NCBI GenBank assembly: GCA_023634235.1 | Contig: JAMKCF010000011.1 | Location: 19,020,027 to 19,084,026 of the forward strand | Length of the DNA stretch: 64,000 nucleotides | Origin: Pisaster brevispinus | Taxonomy: Eukaryota; Echinodermata; Asteroidea; Forcipulatida; Asteriidae | Direction of reading: 5' to 3' | Shown: one piece after another, positions 42,001 to 53,613 of the stretch | Layout: every line of letters starts with the position of its first letter | Position numbering within the stretch: the stretch's first letter is position 1 | The notes under the pieces: model-generated | Database searches by the model: none | What the model was told of the DNA's origin: nothing | What the model saw: only the letters and a program-made list of their open reading frames with translations | Program-made: the position numbers and the translations under genes

Positions 42001-42338
42001 GATAAAACAATCTATCCCCTCCTCTTTTTCGCTTGATTTGAGCAGCAAAGGATAAAACAAATTTTCCCTTCCACTTTTCGGCTAAAGTTTAGGAACAAGG
42101 GAAAGAAAATTCTATTCAAGGGATAGAAAATTCTATCCCTCCCCTTTTCGGCTGGATTTGAGCAACAAGGGATAGAAAATTCTATCCCCTCCTCTTTTCG
42201 GCTAGAGTTGAGGAACAAGGGATATAAAATTCTATCCCCAACTCATTTCGGCTTGGTTTGAGGAACAAGGGATAGAAAATTCTATCCCCTCCTCTTTTCG
42301 GCCAGAAGTGAGGAACAAGGGATAGAAAATTCTTTCCC
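42001..42338 (+). repeat. 50-bp minisatellite, about 6.8 copies
   Basis: The unit is gatagaaaattctatcccct, cctcttttcgg, then about 10 variable bases and gaggaacaagg. Each unit contains a near-palindrome around ggatagaa/ttctatcc. Two units at the left are more diverged, and one carries a small insertion. The peptide-coding frames across it are period artefacts. Confidence 0.9.
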
Positions 42339-42736
42339 CTTACTAAAATTATTACCACTCGAACCTCAAATAAACTCTTTCTTGGGGTCAGCTTTCCCAA
42401 TAATGAAGTATACATTGTAAATAAAAAATTTACGTACTCTTCTTTGATATTATGATGCAATAATAGTTTGGAGTACAAGATGTTGCACGTTTTTTTGCTA
42501 ACGAAAAGGTATAAATAAAAAGACTGTTAAAAATATTTTAGAGTGCACCCGATTCTTACTTTGTTCCTCCAGCAATATTTTATGAAGAAAAACAGCATGA
42601 TTTTAACATTTTGAAAACAACTTCACGAAAAGTTGCTATATATTACAAAAAAAAGGGAAAAATGAAAAATTGTAGTTAAAAATGAACCTGTTATAGTTTA
42701 TTTTGGCTCTGTTTGACCTTATTACCTTGGCCCGGC

Positions 42737-43247
42737 TGTATGCTACGGAGCCCGGTAAGGGACAGTGGAAGAAAAACAATTATGCACTGGGGCTAAATCG
42801 TTCGCACGGTTTAGTAATCCGTTTGCACGGTTTAGTAATCCGTTCGAACGAATTAGCAATTCGTTTGGACGGTTTAGTAATCCGTTCGAACGAATTAGCA
42901 ATCCGTTCGCACGGTTTAGTAATCCGTTCGAACGAATTAGCAATCCGTTCGAACGCATTAGTAATTCGTTCGAACGGATTAGTAAACCGTGCGAACTATA
43001 ATTCGTTCGAACGGATTATTAAACTAATTCGTTCGAAAGGATTGCTAATTCGTTCGAACGGATTACTAAACCGTGCGAACGAATTACTATAATTCGTTCG
43101 AACGGATTATTAAACCGTGCGAACGGCCACTAATTCGTTCGAACGGATTGCTAATTCTTTCGAACGGATTTCTAAACCGTGCGAACTGATTATTAATTCG
43201 TTCGAACGGATTAGCACTGTCCCTTCCCGGGATCCGTAGGTCCGTAG
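42737..43247. mobile_element. MITE-like element containing an inverted array of about 20-bp repeats
   Basis: The ends pair: atgctacggagcccggtaagggacagtg at the left (split here as atgctacggagcc and cggtaagggacagtg) and cactgtcccttcccggg...ccgtagtat at the right. Inside, 42790-42990 is a tandem array of cgttcgaacgaattagcaat and cgcacggtttagtaatc units, and 43000-43215 is the same array in reverse complement. The whole element can fold into one long hairpin. Many smaller palindromes (cgttcgaacg) lie within it. Open frames across it in several frames are repeat artefacts. Confidence 0.85.
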
Positions 43248-43514
43248 TATGCCCTGCCTTACGAATAAAAAAATATAATAAAAAACCTATTATGCAAATC
43301 AAAGATTAACTTCAAGGTCAATGCTTTAAAGATTGTTTAAACATATTAAGTCCAATATCGTGCCCCGGGTTCGTCGACTGTTTACGTCCTGTACTTTCAT
43401 CTATATATATATATTTATTTCATTAAACACCTGATAACAAGATGGTGACAAGGAAACGACACAAAATGTTCAGTTTTGGATGTCGGAATTAAACTCCGAA
43501 TTGTAAAAACCCTG

Positions 43515-43590
43515 GTCTGAGTTGGGATTCGAACCGGGGTCCAAAGAGGCAAAAGGCAGCGAAAGAAACAAATGAGCCAACCTGGTGATT
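43515..43590 (-). repeat. tRNA-derived sequence with perfect B box
   Basis: The minus strand shows ggttggctcatttgtttctt, an A-box-like start, and ggttcgaatccc, a perfect B box. The cloverleaf does not close. It is a relic. Confidence 0.4.
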
Positions 43591-45795
43591 TTAGGTTTTA
43601 CCAGGCGTCTACAAGTGGCGCTATTTTACACACAAGCGTGGGGCCCCTTTTTTCAAGATAGAGTCTGGCCACTACACTCAAGCATGCAGGGTTTGTGTTC
43701 ACTTCAAATGGACATAACTCAAAAACACAAAGGATAACCTACTAAATGAAAACAAAACAGATGTTAATGTATTAGCAAACATTTTGGATCGGATTTCAAA
43801 AGGCTGAGCGACTTGTGAATATTTGTTTGGTATTTTTGAATATTTTAGCATTTAGCGCTGGACCTTGTATGGTGGGTCGTAAACCCCGACCCGATTCTAC
43901 TATTTGCATGGAGGTAGCCCAGCAATTACACCAGCTTTATGCCGAGGGGACTATAGTCTCCAATATTTCAAAGAAACTTGTTGAGTTATACTTTAAAAGC
44001 TTCTAATCAAAGAAAAAGAACACTATGTACACAAATCGGCTTTGATTTAAAGAAAACATTTTAATGTATACAATGCAAAATACGAAATGGGACCATGGTG
44101 GTGCACTAATATTTTCTTGAAAACTCTCCTGCGCGGTAATAATGTTTGCTTTGGTTTAGGTCAACAATTAAAATAGATGTATTTACATAGTCCACAGTAG
44201 TTTACAACCCTCTGTCTTCTTGTTTCATCGATTTATTTAAATAAAAAACACAAAAACCTATTTCTAATGCCTTTTCTTTTAAAACATATTTATTTCAAAT
44301 GGCCTCATAAAAAAAAGAAGTCCGGGTCATATAAAACGAAAATCACAAATTTCCATCGCTCTCTTTCCTACAAAAGTAAATTTAAAAAGACTTGGCTTCA
44401 TCGCCTTTGAATTTGACGGTTTGTTTTTACTGGTTGATCAACAATGTTCTTAAAAAATGAATTCTAATTAAATGAAATAAAAAGTGAAAATTGAGGAACT
44501 GACTTCAACAAATGGTTCAAGTTTACAGTCACTGTATGGAGTGGTTAGTTACCTTTCGGTTTGGTTCTGCAATCTTTGTAAAGCTATGATGTTTCAACAA
44601 TTGCGAAATTTAATGGTTTCGATTTAGTTCATTCACGACGAACGATTTGGGTGTGTTCTGGTGGACTTTTTGGTGCAACTATTTGAAGGTTTATCTTCCG
44701 ATACCGATGGAAACCGAAAGAATGTAGTACAAGGGTTCCACAAAACAACAACCAGCTGTCTATCTAATCTAAAAAAGCATAAACAACTTGTACCCCCCAC
44801 AAGAACAAACAACTACAACAACTACAACAACAGCATCAACAACACACGTTCAAGTTTTTACATCCCTGTGGACACACCTGTTGTTCTTTCCTTTGTCCCT
44901 GTAGTTAACATCCTCCCCTAGACTTCGAACACAACATTTCTTGTTGGGCACCCTGGTCTTCAGAATTCCCCATAAATGGAGACCTTTTGTTTTTTCCGTT
45001 TTGGTTTTGATATCGGTCTACATAAGGTTGTGAATAATAACAACCAAAAGTGTTTTATTGTGTCAAACTGGCAGGGGCGGGAGTGGAACCCAGCCGAAGC
45101 AGGACTCTCCCTATTATGTGACGTGCATGCCAAGTGAAAGTCCTTAAGGGCTCTTGTGAAATCGAATTTGTAAAAACCCATTTTCAAATCCTACAAAAAC
45201 ATTTTAAAACTAGCTTTTCCGAACAGCTTTTTTGAATTTCCCATTTACATTAGGAAGTCAAACTCTATAATGGGCAAACGTTAACAACTGGAATACTAAA
45301 GCATTTTTCCAAAATGTGTATATCACTTTTTAATTTTTCACATTTATAACAGTAAACTACCGTAGTTTTATTTCTGTGTGTTTAATTTTATTTACAAGAA
45401 AAACTAACACGCTGTACTTTGTACATGTAACAAATGGACCCCACTTTCCAAAAAACCCCATAAACTTAAGAAATGAAACATAAAAAAAACATAATAAAGC
45501 ACGCGAGGCAAATTACAGGCAACCACTTTGAGGCAACTTCAGAAGAGTATTGTTTATAATTTCAGTTTTTTTGGACGCAGTAAGACGCTGTTTAGACAAT
45601 CAAGATTCCTGAACGTCCACATAATAAAAAAATATATTAATTGTATCACCATTTAAAATCGTTATAAGGTTGACAGGTACAGTCTTGTTTTGAAAAATAA
45701 TCTGTACAGACATCATTATTACAACCAGTTTCAAACGTTGCGAGGAAACCCTATAGCTATAGAACTCGATAGGAACTAGCACTCTAAGAACTGCC

Positions 45796-46370
45796 GGGTC
45801 AGAACTGGCCCAGATCCGGATCCACAGGGGGCCTGACCAATGTCTGGATCAATATGACCCCCCCGGAATCTGTTTCAAAATTACCCAGACATTTTGTGAA
45901 ATTGCCCCAGAAACTGAGCTAAAATTACACTTTTAAAAACCACTTCCGGGTCAGCCTGATCCGGAAATGGGTCAGAAATGGGGCAGACCCGGAATCTGGG
46001 TCAATTTTGGCCTGGGAGGCCTTGAAGTGTGTGTGTCTATTGTCTGTGAGTATCTTCTTGCTTTGGGGCAGATCGTGTGCGCCTCCATTATATTGTTTTA
46101 TGTTTTTATTTATAAACACAATTATTTTTTCATTCTTTAAGAAGAAAAAAAAAGCAGCTCAAAGGAGGTTATACACTATGGTACTAAGCTTTAAAGGAAT
46201 ATTGAAAACAAGTTTATTTTTAAATGTGTATTTAATGTATATCGTTTATATACTTTTAAACCATCAACAGAAAACGCACTTTCGACTATTTCCCCAAACT
46301 TTCCGGTCAGAATTGACCCAGAATCTCAATGGGACCTGACCTATTTCTCAGGCCACCTGGGATCCAGATG
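45796..46370. repeat. gggtca / tgaccc repeat clusters
   Basis: Two clusters (45796-46010 and 46300-46370) consist of short words such as gggtcagaactggccc, gggtcagcctgatccgg and ggtcagaattgacccag. The same vocabulary occurs at 11085-11170, 19690-19880 and 51615-51720. It is a dispersed short-motif repeat family. Confidence 0.6.
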
Positions 46371-46490
46371 AATGTCCATCCTTTGTTCAAAGATTTGCCA
46401 GGTTGGTCTGGTTGGTTTACTCCTGTGGTGTTGGACGTTTGGAAATCCATTTTTTTTCCTTCCCCAGTTCATTTGCGAACACTTATGTAT

Positions 46491-47540
46491 CTATTTTGAT
46501 ATCACCTTCCGAAGACAGCGAGATGGCTCCGGAATCATGCGGTACCGACACCGGAGCATGTGACGGAACACCTCCTTGAAGTGCGGGTGTTTCAGCCCGT
46601 AGATGACGGGGTTGACGGCGCTGTTGAACAGTACAATCATCCCGGTCCAGGGGACCGCAGGGTCGCTGCCGCGGATCACAAGAACAATGGCATAGGGTAG
46701 GAGACACATAATGAAGGCACACATGACGTAGAAGAGATTCTTGGTGATCTCTATCTGCCTCTTGCTGTGACTCGTTGGCGGTCTCCTTTGCAGCTGCATT
46801 GTACTCATATTGGACGAGGAGGTATCAGACATCTCAATCGCATTTGCCGCCATTTTCTTCAAGTGGCTCGCGATGTGGCGATAGATCTTGAAGTAACACA
46901 CGAAGAGAATGATGAGAGGCACTGGGTAGATGAGGGTAGAACCCAACAGACTGAAGAGCCTACTGCTGGGTATGGAGCTATCCTGCGAGCACATCTTATA
47001 CTTCTCAGAGTAGCCCCACCTGCCGATTCCAAACAGGGGAATGCAACACACCAATGCTGGGTACAGCCACGTGAAGACCAACATGGCTGCCATCTTAGGC
47101 TTGGTGTATATCGATCGATACGTCTGCATGGACTTGGTTATGAGAATATACCGGTTGATTGCAATGACAGCCAAGTTCATGATGCTGCACGATAGACTCG
47201 TGTAATAGAACGCACCTGCGAGGGAGCATACGACATCTGGCAACGGCCAGCCGCTTACGCTCAGCAGAGCCACCGCCATGAACTGTGCGGAGGTGCAAGT
47301 CACCAGGTCGGCCGTGGCCAGGTTGACGACGAAGGCGTTGGTGCGGGTCTGAAGCTTCTTGGATAAGATAACGGCCAGAATCACCAAGACGTTCCCTACG
47401 AAACCAGACGCAGCCACCAGACAGTAAACACTGCCAACGATGATCCTCTGGGTCTCATCTTCGAACGTGAAGCCTGCCGTTGTTGTGGCCAAAGTGGCAT
47501 TCACATAGTCCGCGTTTTCAGACAAGGCGTCCGTCATCAT
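46491..47540 (-). CDS. GPCR-8: class A receptor
   Basis: Taking the Met at 47538-47540 gives 349 aa. An in-frame ATG at 47633 would add 31 basic residues that do not resemble the other N-termini, and an acceptor-like ttgtttag lies between them. The short N-terminus has a sequon (N14) and FTFEDETQR, where Thr replaces the Arg of the cluster motif. TM2 is LATAD, TM3 ends NRY, TM6 reads CLLP instead of CLAP and continues YAIVLVIRGSDP, and TM7 is NPVIY. The tail RYRMIPEPSRCLRKVISK is intact. The change from MIPPSD to VIRGSD at the TM6/ECL3 border is unique in the cluster and could face the ligand pocket. Predicted role: plasma-membrane receptor, ligand unknown. Confidence 0.95.
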   Translation of the reverse strand: MMTDALSENADYVNATLATTTAGFTFEDETQRIIVGSVYCLVAASGFVGNVLVILAVILSKKLQTRTNAFVVNLATADLVTCTSAQFMAVALLSVSGWPLPDVVCSLAGAFYYTSLSCSIMNLAVIAINRYILITKSMQTYRSIYTKPKMAAMLVFTWLYPALVCCIPLFGIGRWGYSEKYKMCSQDSSIPSSRLFSLLGSTLIYPVPLIILFVCYFKIYRHIASHLKKMAANAIEMSDTSSSNMSTMQLQRRPPTSHSKRQIEITKNLFYVMCAFIMCLLPYAIVLVIRGSDPAVPWTGMIVLFNSAVNPVIYGLKHPHFKEVFRHMLRCRYRMIPEPSRCLRKVISK

Positions 47541-48675
47541 ACCGGTTACCACGGTGTCTCTTTTTACGGTAATGTTTTCTAAACAACGACGAACAAATCG
47601 CCACTGTGCTCTGCACGGACCTGCCAATGACAATAATCATTCACGAAACAATTGCTCTCAAATATTTTGTACACCTTATTGCAAACACAGTAGCAGAATG
47701 AAAAGAGCATCTAATGTGAAACCCTTCTCATAAAAACAACCAAAAACAACACTTGGACAGTCTACTTTCGGTTAATAAACGAGGGAGACTGCGAATGCAA
47801 TTGTTTTTGAACATCCTGTGAAAATTCCAGTGTTTTATTTCCGCTTGTCGTTAAACTAATAGTAGGATAAAACATTGGTAATGACCCCGGAAAGAATTTG
47901 TGCAATTTTTGTTCGAAAGCCTGTTTTGCTATAAATATGGTTATGGTAGCATTTGCGAAATTAATTCATCTGAAATGCCTCGTTGATTAGAAAGAGAAAA
48001 AAAAGAAGAAAAAAAAGGAAGAAATTTTCTTGGTTCCCGTTACAAAGCTGCCCTCAACACGGCCAAAGGTGCGGTGGGTACCTGCAGTGGCCACCTCGCT
48101 AAACATGGATGGATTTGATATTCTTGACGAAAATATCGTGACAGCTTTTTGCTGTGTGTGTGTGTGTGTTTTTGTTTATTGTTTATTTGTTATTTGTTTA
48201 CACAAGCACACACTACATTTAACTGAAACGTACACAGGTGACTTGTATTGTATCTTTCTTGATAATTGTTGCCTATAAATCAGCATTACATTGTCGAAAA
48301 ACCAAACAATGACCCTAACTTTAATTATGGTTATGGAATAGTTGGAACAAGTGGTTACATGTTTGGTACAATTTATGTTATTCGAAGGAGGTCTATATCA
48401 CTGTTTTTTGGAAAGGCAAAGTAGACTTCAAAATTCTCTGGTATTCCAAGGAACAAAAAAAAAACCACTGTTCAAACAACCTGTGAAAATGTATAGTGGC
48501 AGACAAAGTTTGTAAAAAAAAGCTTCAATTTAGTTTGTAAGTGCCATTATCATGCATTGCGGTCCATAATTCTTAGCTTATTATTTTAGTTTTTACCCTA
48601 CACCGACGTGTGATAAGCACTGTATGTGATAAACACAGAAAATTCAGACTCGGTAGGATTCGAACCAACCCCCCG

Positions 48676-49085
48676 CCATTATAATAACTGTTTTTATATA
48701 GCGCTTTATCTACGGGTGTCTCAAAGCACTTATCAAACATTTGATTTCAGAAAGGTTGTTGAAGTTTATGAATTATGACTGGGACCCGTTTATGTAACAC
48801 CTTGTAAGGATTTACGAGGTGCTGCGGCGCATTCAGCTGCCACTGTCAGAAACACCGGGGCAAACCCCCTTCTCTCAGCGAAAAGTGTAACTAGGTTATT
48901 TTACATGCATTATACATGACACGGGACCAATGGCTTTACATCCCATCTGAAGGACGAAGCAATAATGGTGAAGTGTCTTGCTTAAGGACACAAGTGTCAA
49001 GACCGGGGACTCGAACCCACACTCTGCTGATCAGAAACACCAGAGTTCGAGTCCAGTGCGCATGACCGCTCGGCCACGACACGCC
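48676..49085 (-). mobile_element. full-length tRNA-derived SINE
   Basis: On the minus strand the element starts ggcgtgtcgtggccgagcgg (A box), continues tcgaactctggtgtttctga and the B box gggttcgagtcccc, then the family body cacttgtgtccttaagcaag. It ends tttgagacacccgtagataa, agcgctatataaaaac and attataatgg. The gcgctatataaa 3' motif resembles tails that marine invertebrate SINEs share with partner LINEs. It is not functional as a tRNA. Confidence 0.75.
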
Positions 49086-50134
49086 AAAATAGAACCTTTG
49101 TTTAGGAGCATGGTACCACACAAATACAATAGACACGTTAATTGCATTTGGCGCTGAAGAATAATATTTGTTTTGTTTTTACCCTACACCACCAGCGCGT
49201 GATTAGCAACAGGTGCACACAGTGTAAGGACTTGAAACACTATGTGGACTTACACACGTCCACACAGTGGTTTTTTTTTGCAGTGTTGAAGAATAATTAT
49301 GTTCTTTATTAAGTGTACAGAACAAAGGAATGTCAACTGAGCTGTGTGTGTGTGTATATATATATACTTGGTGTGCCTAGTCGAGTCCTGCGGGAAAAAA
49401 AACTACAGGTGTACAACTCGGGTGAGAATCCGCACGTTTGATTTGCAATTCCCCGTGAGCTTACCTGCAGCTTATGGTTCCCTCCAAGGCGAATCAAGCC
49501 TCAGTCGACCGTAAACTTGGAAGTATTATGCAGTTAGACGAATCCTCAAAGTTCTGACTGATGTTTGTTTGGCCGCAGCAATATATTACCTCAGAGCAGC
49601 CAGAAAGCGAAAGAGCTGATTACAGCCACTTCCTTCCTCGTTCGAATTACAAATCAACCCCGGGTTAACATTGTAATCGTTGCATTGTGCTTCAAGACGG
49701 AAACAGTCCAGGTTACGCGGATTCAGTTGGTGAATATTGCAATCAGGTTTCCCCATGGGTATTATTAAGGAAATGATCTCATTACGCACTTTATAGTGTA
49801 AGAGTGAAACGTAATTATGGGCTAAATGTTCACAAGATTTGCACGTATACAGGTGGTCGTTCGCGGTGGAAACTTTTTTTCTTGAAATGTTTTTGCTGGA
49901 AAACTGTAGTTTTTTGTTGTTTTTTTTTTTTTGAGAAATAGGCAAAACAATTAGTTTTTATATTGGGAGTCCAAACCCTGATGTTTGAAAACAGTTAAAC
50001 AATGGAACAATGGACCACACAAGAGAATTCTTTAGAAAAGGGAATAATAGAACAACAATAGCAGGGCCCCACAAGCCACCATCGGTAAGGGTGGGTGTGT
50101 GTGTGTGTGTGTGCCGCATTAATATTTTAATATT

Positions 50135-50330
50135 TTTGGGATCTGGAACACATTTATTTCTATCTCCAGTTTTTAATTGTATACAGTTATTTATTTATTT
50201 TAATTAATATATCTTTTATTATTAGGCCTAATTCTATTTAATATACTTAAAACAAATTGTTTACCTATAAGTTTTCCCCTACAATTTTCTCGTGACTATG
50301 ACATGTTATTTCATGCATTATGTTGGGTCA
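50135..50330 (+). repeat. direct repeat, partner at 52855
   Basis: It shares ttggatctggaacac-like starts, ctatctccagtttttaattg, acttaaaacaaattgtttac and actatgacatgtta with 52855-53030. It is non-coding and AT-rich. Confidence 0.75.
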
Positions 50331-50493
50331 CGGAGGTGCGGAAAAAATCCCCATGCAATAACCATTGTTGCCATTGTGCTTTGACAGGCGCCCGCACCCT
50401 CCGGTGCTGGAACAGCTCAAGGGGTAACTAGTGGCGCAAATATTACATAACTATTGAGGTCAAACAATCAACCCAAATTTCACCGAACTGCCT

Positions 50494-50879
50494 ATTTAAA
50501 GACAGGGTATACTTTTGGTAATTGTCAAAGACCTGTATCCTCACTTGGTGTATACCACCATACGCATAAAAATATAACAAACCTGTGAACATTTTTGCTC
50601 GATTGGCCATCTAAGTTGCAAGAAAATAATGCAAGAACAACACCCTTGTTGCATAGAGTTGTGTGATTTCAGATGCCTGAGGAAGTTCCCATGCCTGAAA
50701 ACGTCTTTCTCATATTCAAATTTTGGGGGTGAACATTACCACTTTCCCTAAAACTACACGAGATCAAATCGTTTCTCACTATGTTTTACATCTATCAACA
50801 GCTCTTCAGTCCTCATTACGAGTAAGTTTTTATGGTCATTAACTTGTAGAGTAATCACCAAAAGTATACCCTACCTTTA
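50494..50879. mobile_element. MITE with ggtatacttttggt termini
   Basis: The left end tttaaagacagggtatactt and right end aagtataccctacctttaaa are inverted repeats of about 25 bp. The interior has gtcaaagacctgtatcctca and aacaaacctgtgaac, shared with the copies at 29760 and 10310. It is about 386 bp long with no coding capacity. It is the best-preserved member in the window. Confidence 0.8.
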
Positions 50880-50914
50880 AACCATGTTCTTCAATGAGAA
50901 AAATGGGTTGTGGT

Positions 50915-51013
50915 GAATTCTCCAGCTCATATCATCACGTGACCTGCCTTAACCAGTCTTTTGAATTCTCCAGCTGATAATTCATCACGTGACTTGTCTT
51001 GACCAGTGTTTTG
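50915..51013 (+). repeat. 48-51-bp tandem duplication, each copy with a CACGTG palindrome
   Basis: The two copies both read gaattctccagct, atcacgtgac, cttaaccagt or cttgaccagt. CACGTG occurs at 50936-50941 and 50986-50991, exactly 50 bp apart. CACGTG is the E-box bound by bHLH-type factors; any regulatory role is speculative. Confidence 0.7.
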
Positions 51014-52677
51014 GTATGGCCGTCACTTTTTAAATGCGTTTTTGTCAAGTATTCTTTTCTTTTCTTTTTTTCTTCTTTTTTTTTTTTTGGGGGGGCAGAC
51101 CTTCCCACCCAGCAAACGTAAGTTTCTATCTGATCACCCAAACAGTCCAATCAACTCCAGCATGGTCTATAATACTATGTCGAAATAGAGCAGTGGTTAG
51201 AAGGTAAAATGACGTACAGGGAAACGATAATAACAAGAAAACTTGTTCCGCGGAAGGAACAATAGATTGATATGCATTTCATGACTAAGTAGAGCAGAAA
51301 TCTGCGGTAAGCAGTGGCATGGAATTGGGGCGTTCATTTAATTCCTCAATTGAAATAAAAGTCATTGCAAAGAATGTGCAAATAAAATCACTGCGCAATA
51401 TGAAACCCAAATGAGGGTATTTTTCACTAGCACGTCAATCTGCCCCAAAACAGACAACATTGAGGATCAGCACAAACCGGTTTACCAGCAAATTGATTAT
51501 GGGCAGGAACCAGCAGCGGCGCAACCAGTGAGTCCTGCCCCCTCTCCCAATAAGATCGAAGAAAAACTATAAATATCGATTATTCATGACTGCAATCTAA
51601 AAAGGTATGGGTAAGACTTGACCCGGGTCACGTGGGGCTTAACCTATTTCTGGGTCAGAATGACCCAGGATCTGTGTCAAAAACGACCTAGAAACGGTTC
51701 AAACTGACGCCGAATTCGAGTTGAAATTACAATCCTTACAAACACATGTCGAAAGAAAATATAAATATAAAATTATATAACTATAAATGTGGATATACTA
51801 TGGACTATGGACAATGGACTATGACAAACTTTGTTAATGCCAGAAATGATTGATTGTCATGAGATCCTAAAGACCAAGGAAGTACGAACCAAAAACTTAA
51901 ATTGGCTACAATTCAACACAGCTAAACCCAATCAAGACTACTACCACTGAGTTTTAAGAAACCCTACAAATTATATTAAACATGATAAAAACTAAACTTC
52001 AACCAACAAAATATAAAATTGCAATTAGCAAAGTGTGATGTCACAATACAAACCATCGTGGCAATATTGACAACCCATCTTCAGATGAATCTTTTAATAC
52101 TTTGTGCAACCGATCCTCGATTGACTTTTTTTTTTATTCCAAGAACTGCTTTGGGAAAGAGGGAAGCTAAGGTCATTTATTAGGTAGTGCAGAAGTTGCG
52201 TGACCGCTATCCCACTTCTTCGAACCCAGATCAACTTCTTCAAATTTTGAACAGACATAGGTTTGTGTAGACATTGGTTTTTGCATGGAAAATGCTTTTT
52301 GGAGGGTGCACAACCTGTACACGGATAAAGACTGTTTGCAAAATGCATCGTACATCAACTAACATGATTAATAGTTTAGACAATGCAACCTGTGACGTCA
52401 CAAGCGTCGCAGAGCCTGGTCTTTCTCCAGGCAAGATGTACCATGCCCAATGGATGGAGACAATTTTATACTTTCTGGTTTTTATCAACTTTTGATATGA
52501 AAAAGGGGGCACTCTTGCAATTATGTGGAAATTTTGACACAAAGTGTACAATTTCCCATATGAGCAATAAGTGCAAAGTTTCTTGCCTGGCAGAAAATAA
52601 AGCATGAACCGCTCTACGCTGCTCGAGTAAACCAGGGTGACAGCTTATCGCCTGATCATCTAAAACCAATTAAAATA

Positions 52678-52855
52678 TACGATTTGTTTGTTTATTTTGT
52701 TGTTGATCGTTTTATTCGAACCAAGTTATTACAAAAAACAGAAAGAATGCTAAGTGATAGGTATAGAAACCATGAATTTAAATTCAACCAACCAAAATAA
52801 CAGCGCAACTCATAATGAATACTTGCTCACTGCGAAAAACTGAGAAATTATTTTT
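52678..52855 (+). repeat. direct repeat, copy 1 (partner at 53036)
   Basis: It shares acgatttgtttgtt, gatcgttttattcgaacc, aagaatgctaagtgatag and tgctcactgcgaaaaactg with 53036-53207. Between the two copies lies the repeat at 52855-53030. Confidence 0.8.
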
Positions 52856-53030
52856 TGGATCTGGAACACTTTTATTTCTATCTCCAGTTTTTAATTGTAA
52901 ACAGTTATTTTTTTTATTTTAAAATATCTTTTATTATAAGGCCTGATTCTATTTAATTTACTTAAAACAAATTGTTTACCTATAAGTTTCCCCCTACTAT
53001 TTTCTCGTTACTATGACATGTTACTTCACG
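52855..53030 (+). repeat. direct repeat, partner of 50135
   Basis: This is a second copy of the 50135-50330 sequence, interrupting the tandem pair 52678/53036. It has small indels in the poly-T stretch. Confidence 0.75.
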
Positions 53031-53035
53031 ATATT

Positions 53036-53207
53036 ATACGATTTGTTTGTTGATCGTTTTATTCGAACCGAGTATTACAAAAACCAGAAAGAATGCTAAG
53101 TGATAGGTATTAGAAACCATGAATTTAAATTCAACCAACCAAAATAACGAGCGCAACTCAAAACTTAACTCAATACTTGCTCACTGCGAAAAACTGAGAA
53201 ATTATGC
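53036..53207 (+). repeat. direct repeat, copy 2 (partner at 52678)
   Basis: It is colinear with 52678-52855 except for a short deletion near the left end and a small insertion near the right end. Confidence 0.8.
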
Positions 53208-53551
53208 AACCGTGTAGTATGCACGAAGCCCTTACTCCTCTGCTACATGCTTTAAAAAAAAAAACCATTACGAAGTGTAAGGACGGTGGAAACTGAAACA
53301 AAATGTAAATTTACATAACCACTGAAAGTAATTTGCATCATGAAAGTTCAAATGACTTGTAATTATGCACCCTAATGAGAGTCTCCGACTTGTTGAATAC
53401 TTCAATACAATTCTGATTAAAACAGCTATGTTTATAACTTATAAGAGATCGTCTGTCAAAAGTGAAAGTCAGACGGTGTAAACAGATCTCTAGTGGTATT
53501 ATACAAGCATGGGATGCATATTAAGGGTACAATATAGCTGAATATAATCAC

Positions 53552-53613
53552 GAGGTGAAATGGACTGTTCCATTTCACGAGGCGAAACCGAGTGAAATGG
53601 AACAGTCCGGATT
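53552..53613. repeat. hairpin cluster of ggtgaaatgga / tccatttcac
   Basis: Three half-copies of gtgaaatgga(a)cagtcc occur in alternating orientation, giving overlapping hairpins. It is non-coding. Confidence 0.65.

Larger units (their letters stand above)
36558..46490. other. large gene-poor interval between GPCR-7 and GPCR-8
   Basis: No gene was recognised in 9.9 kb. The contents are the rest of unit C (to 38153), a two-copy repeat at 38.46 and 39.59 kb, a MITE at 39309, tRNA-derived sequences at 39.19, 40.78 and 43.51 kb, a 50-bp minisatellite at 42.0 kb, a palindromic array element at 42.74-43.25 kb, and gggtca-rich repeats at 45.8-46.37 kb. Confidence 0.5.

Noticed and set aside
42703..43302. 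Open frames on both strands with repeating R-S-N-x-L-x-I peptides
   Set aside because: They are produced by the inverted 20-bp repeat array. Several frames on both strands stay open because the period is close to a multiple of three and palindromic, not because of coding.
48150..48170. Short (GT)n tracts here and at 12169, 49340 and 50097
   Set aside because: These are ordinary dinucleotide microsatellites with no further structure.
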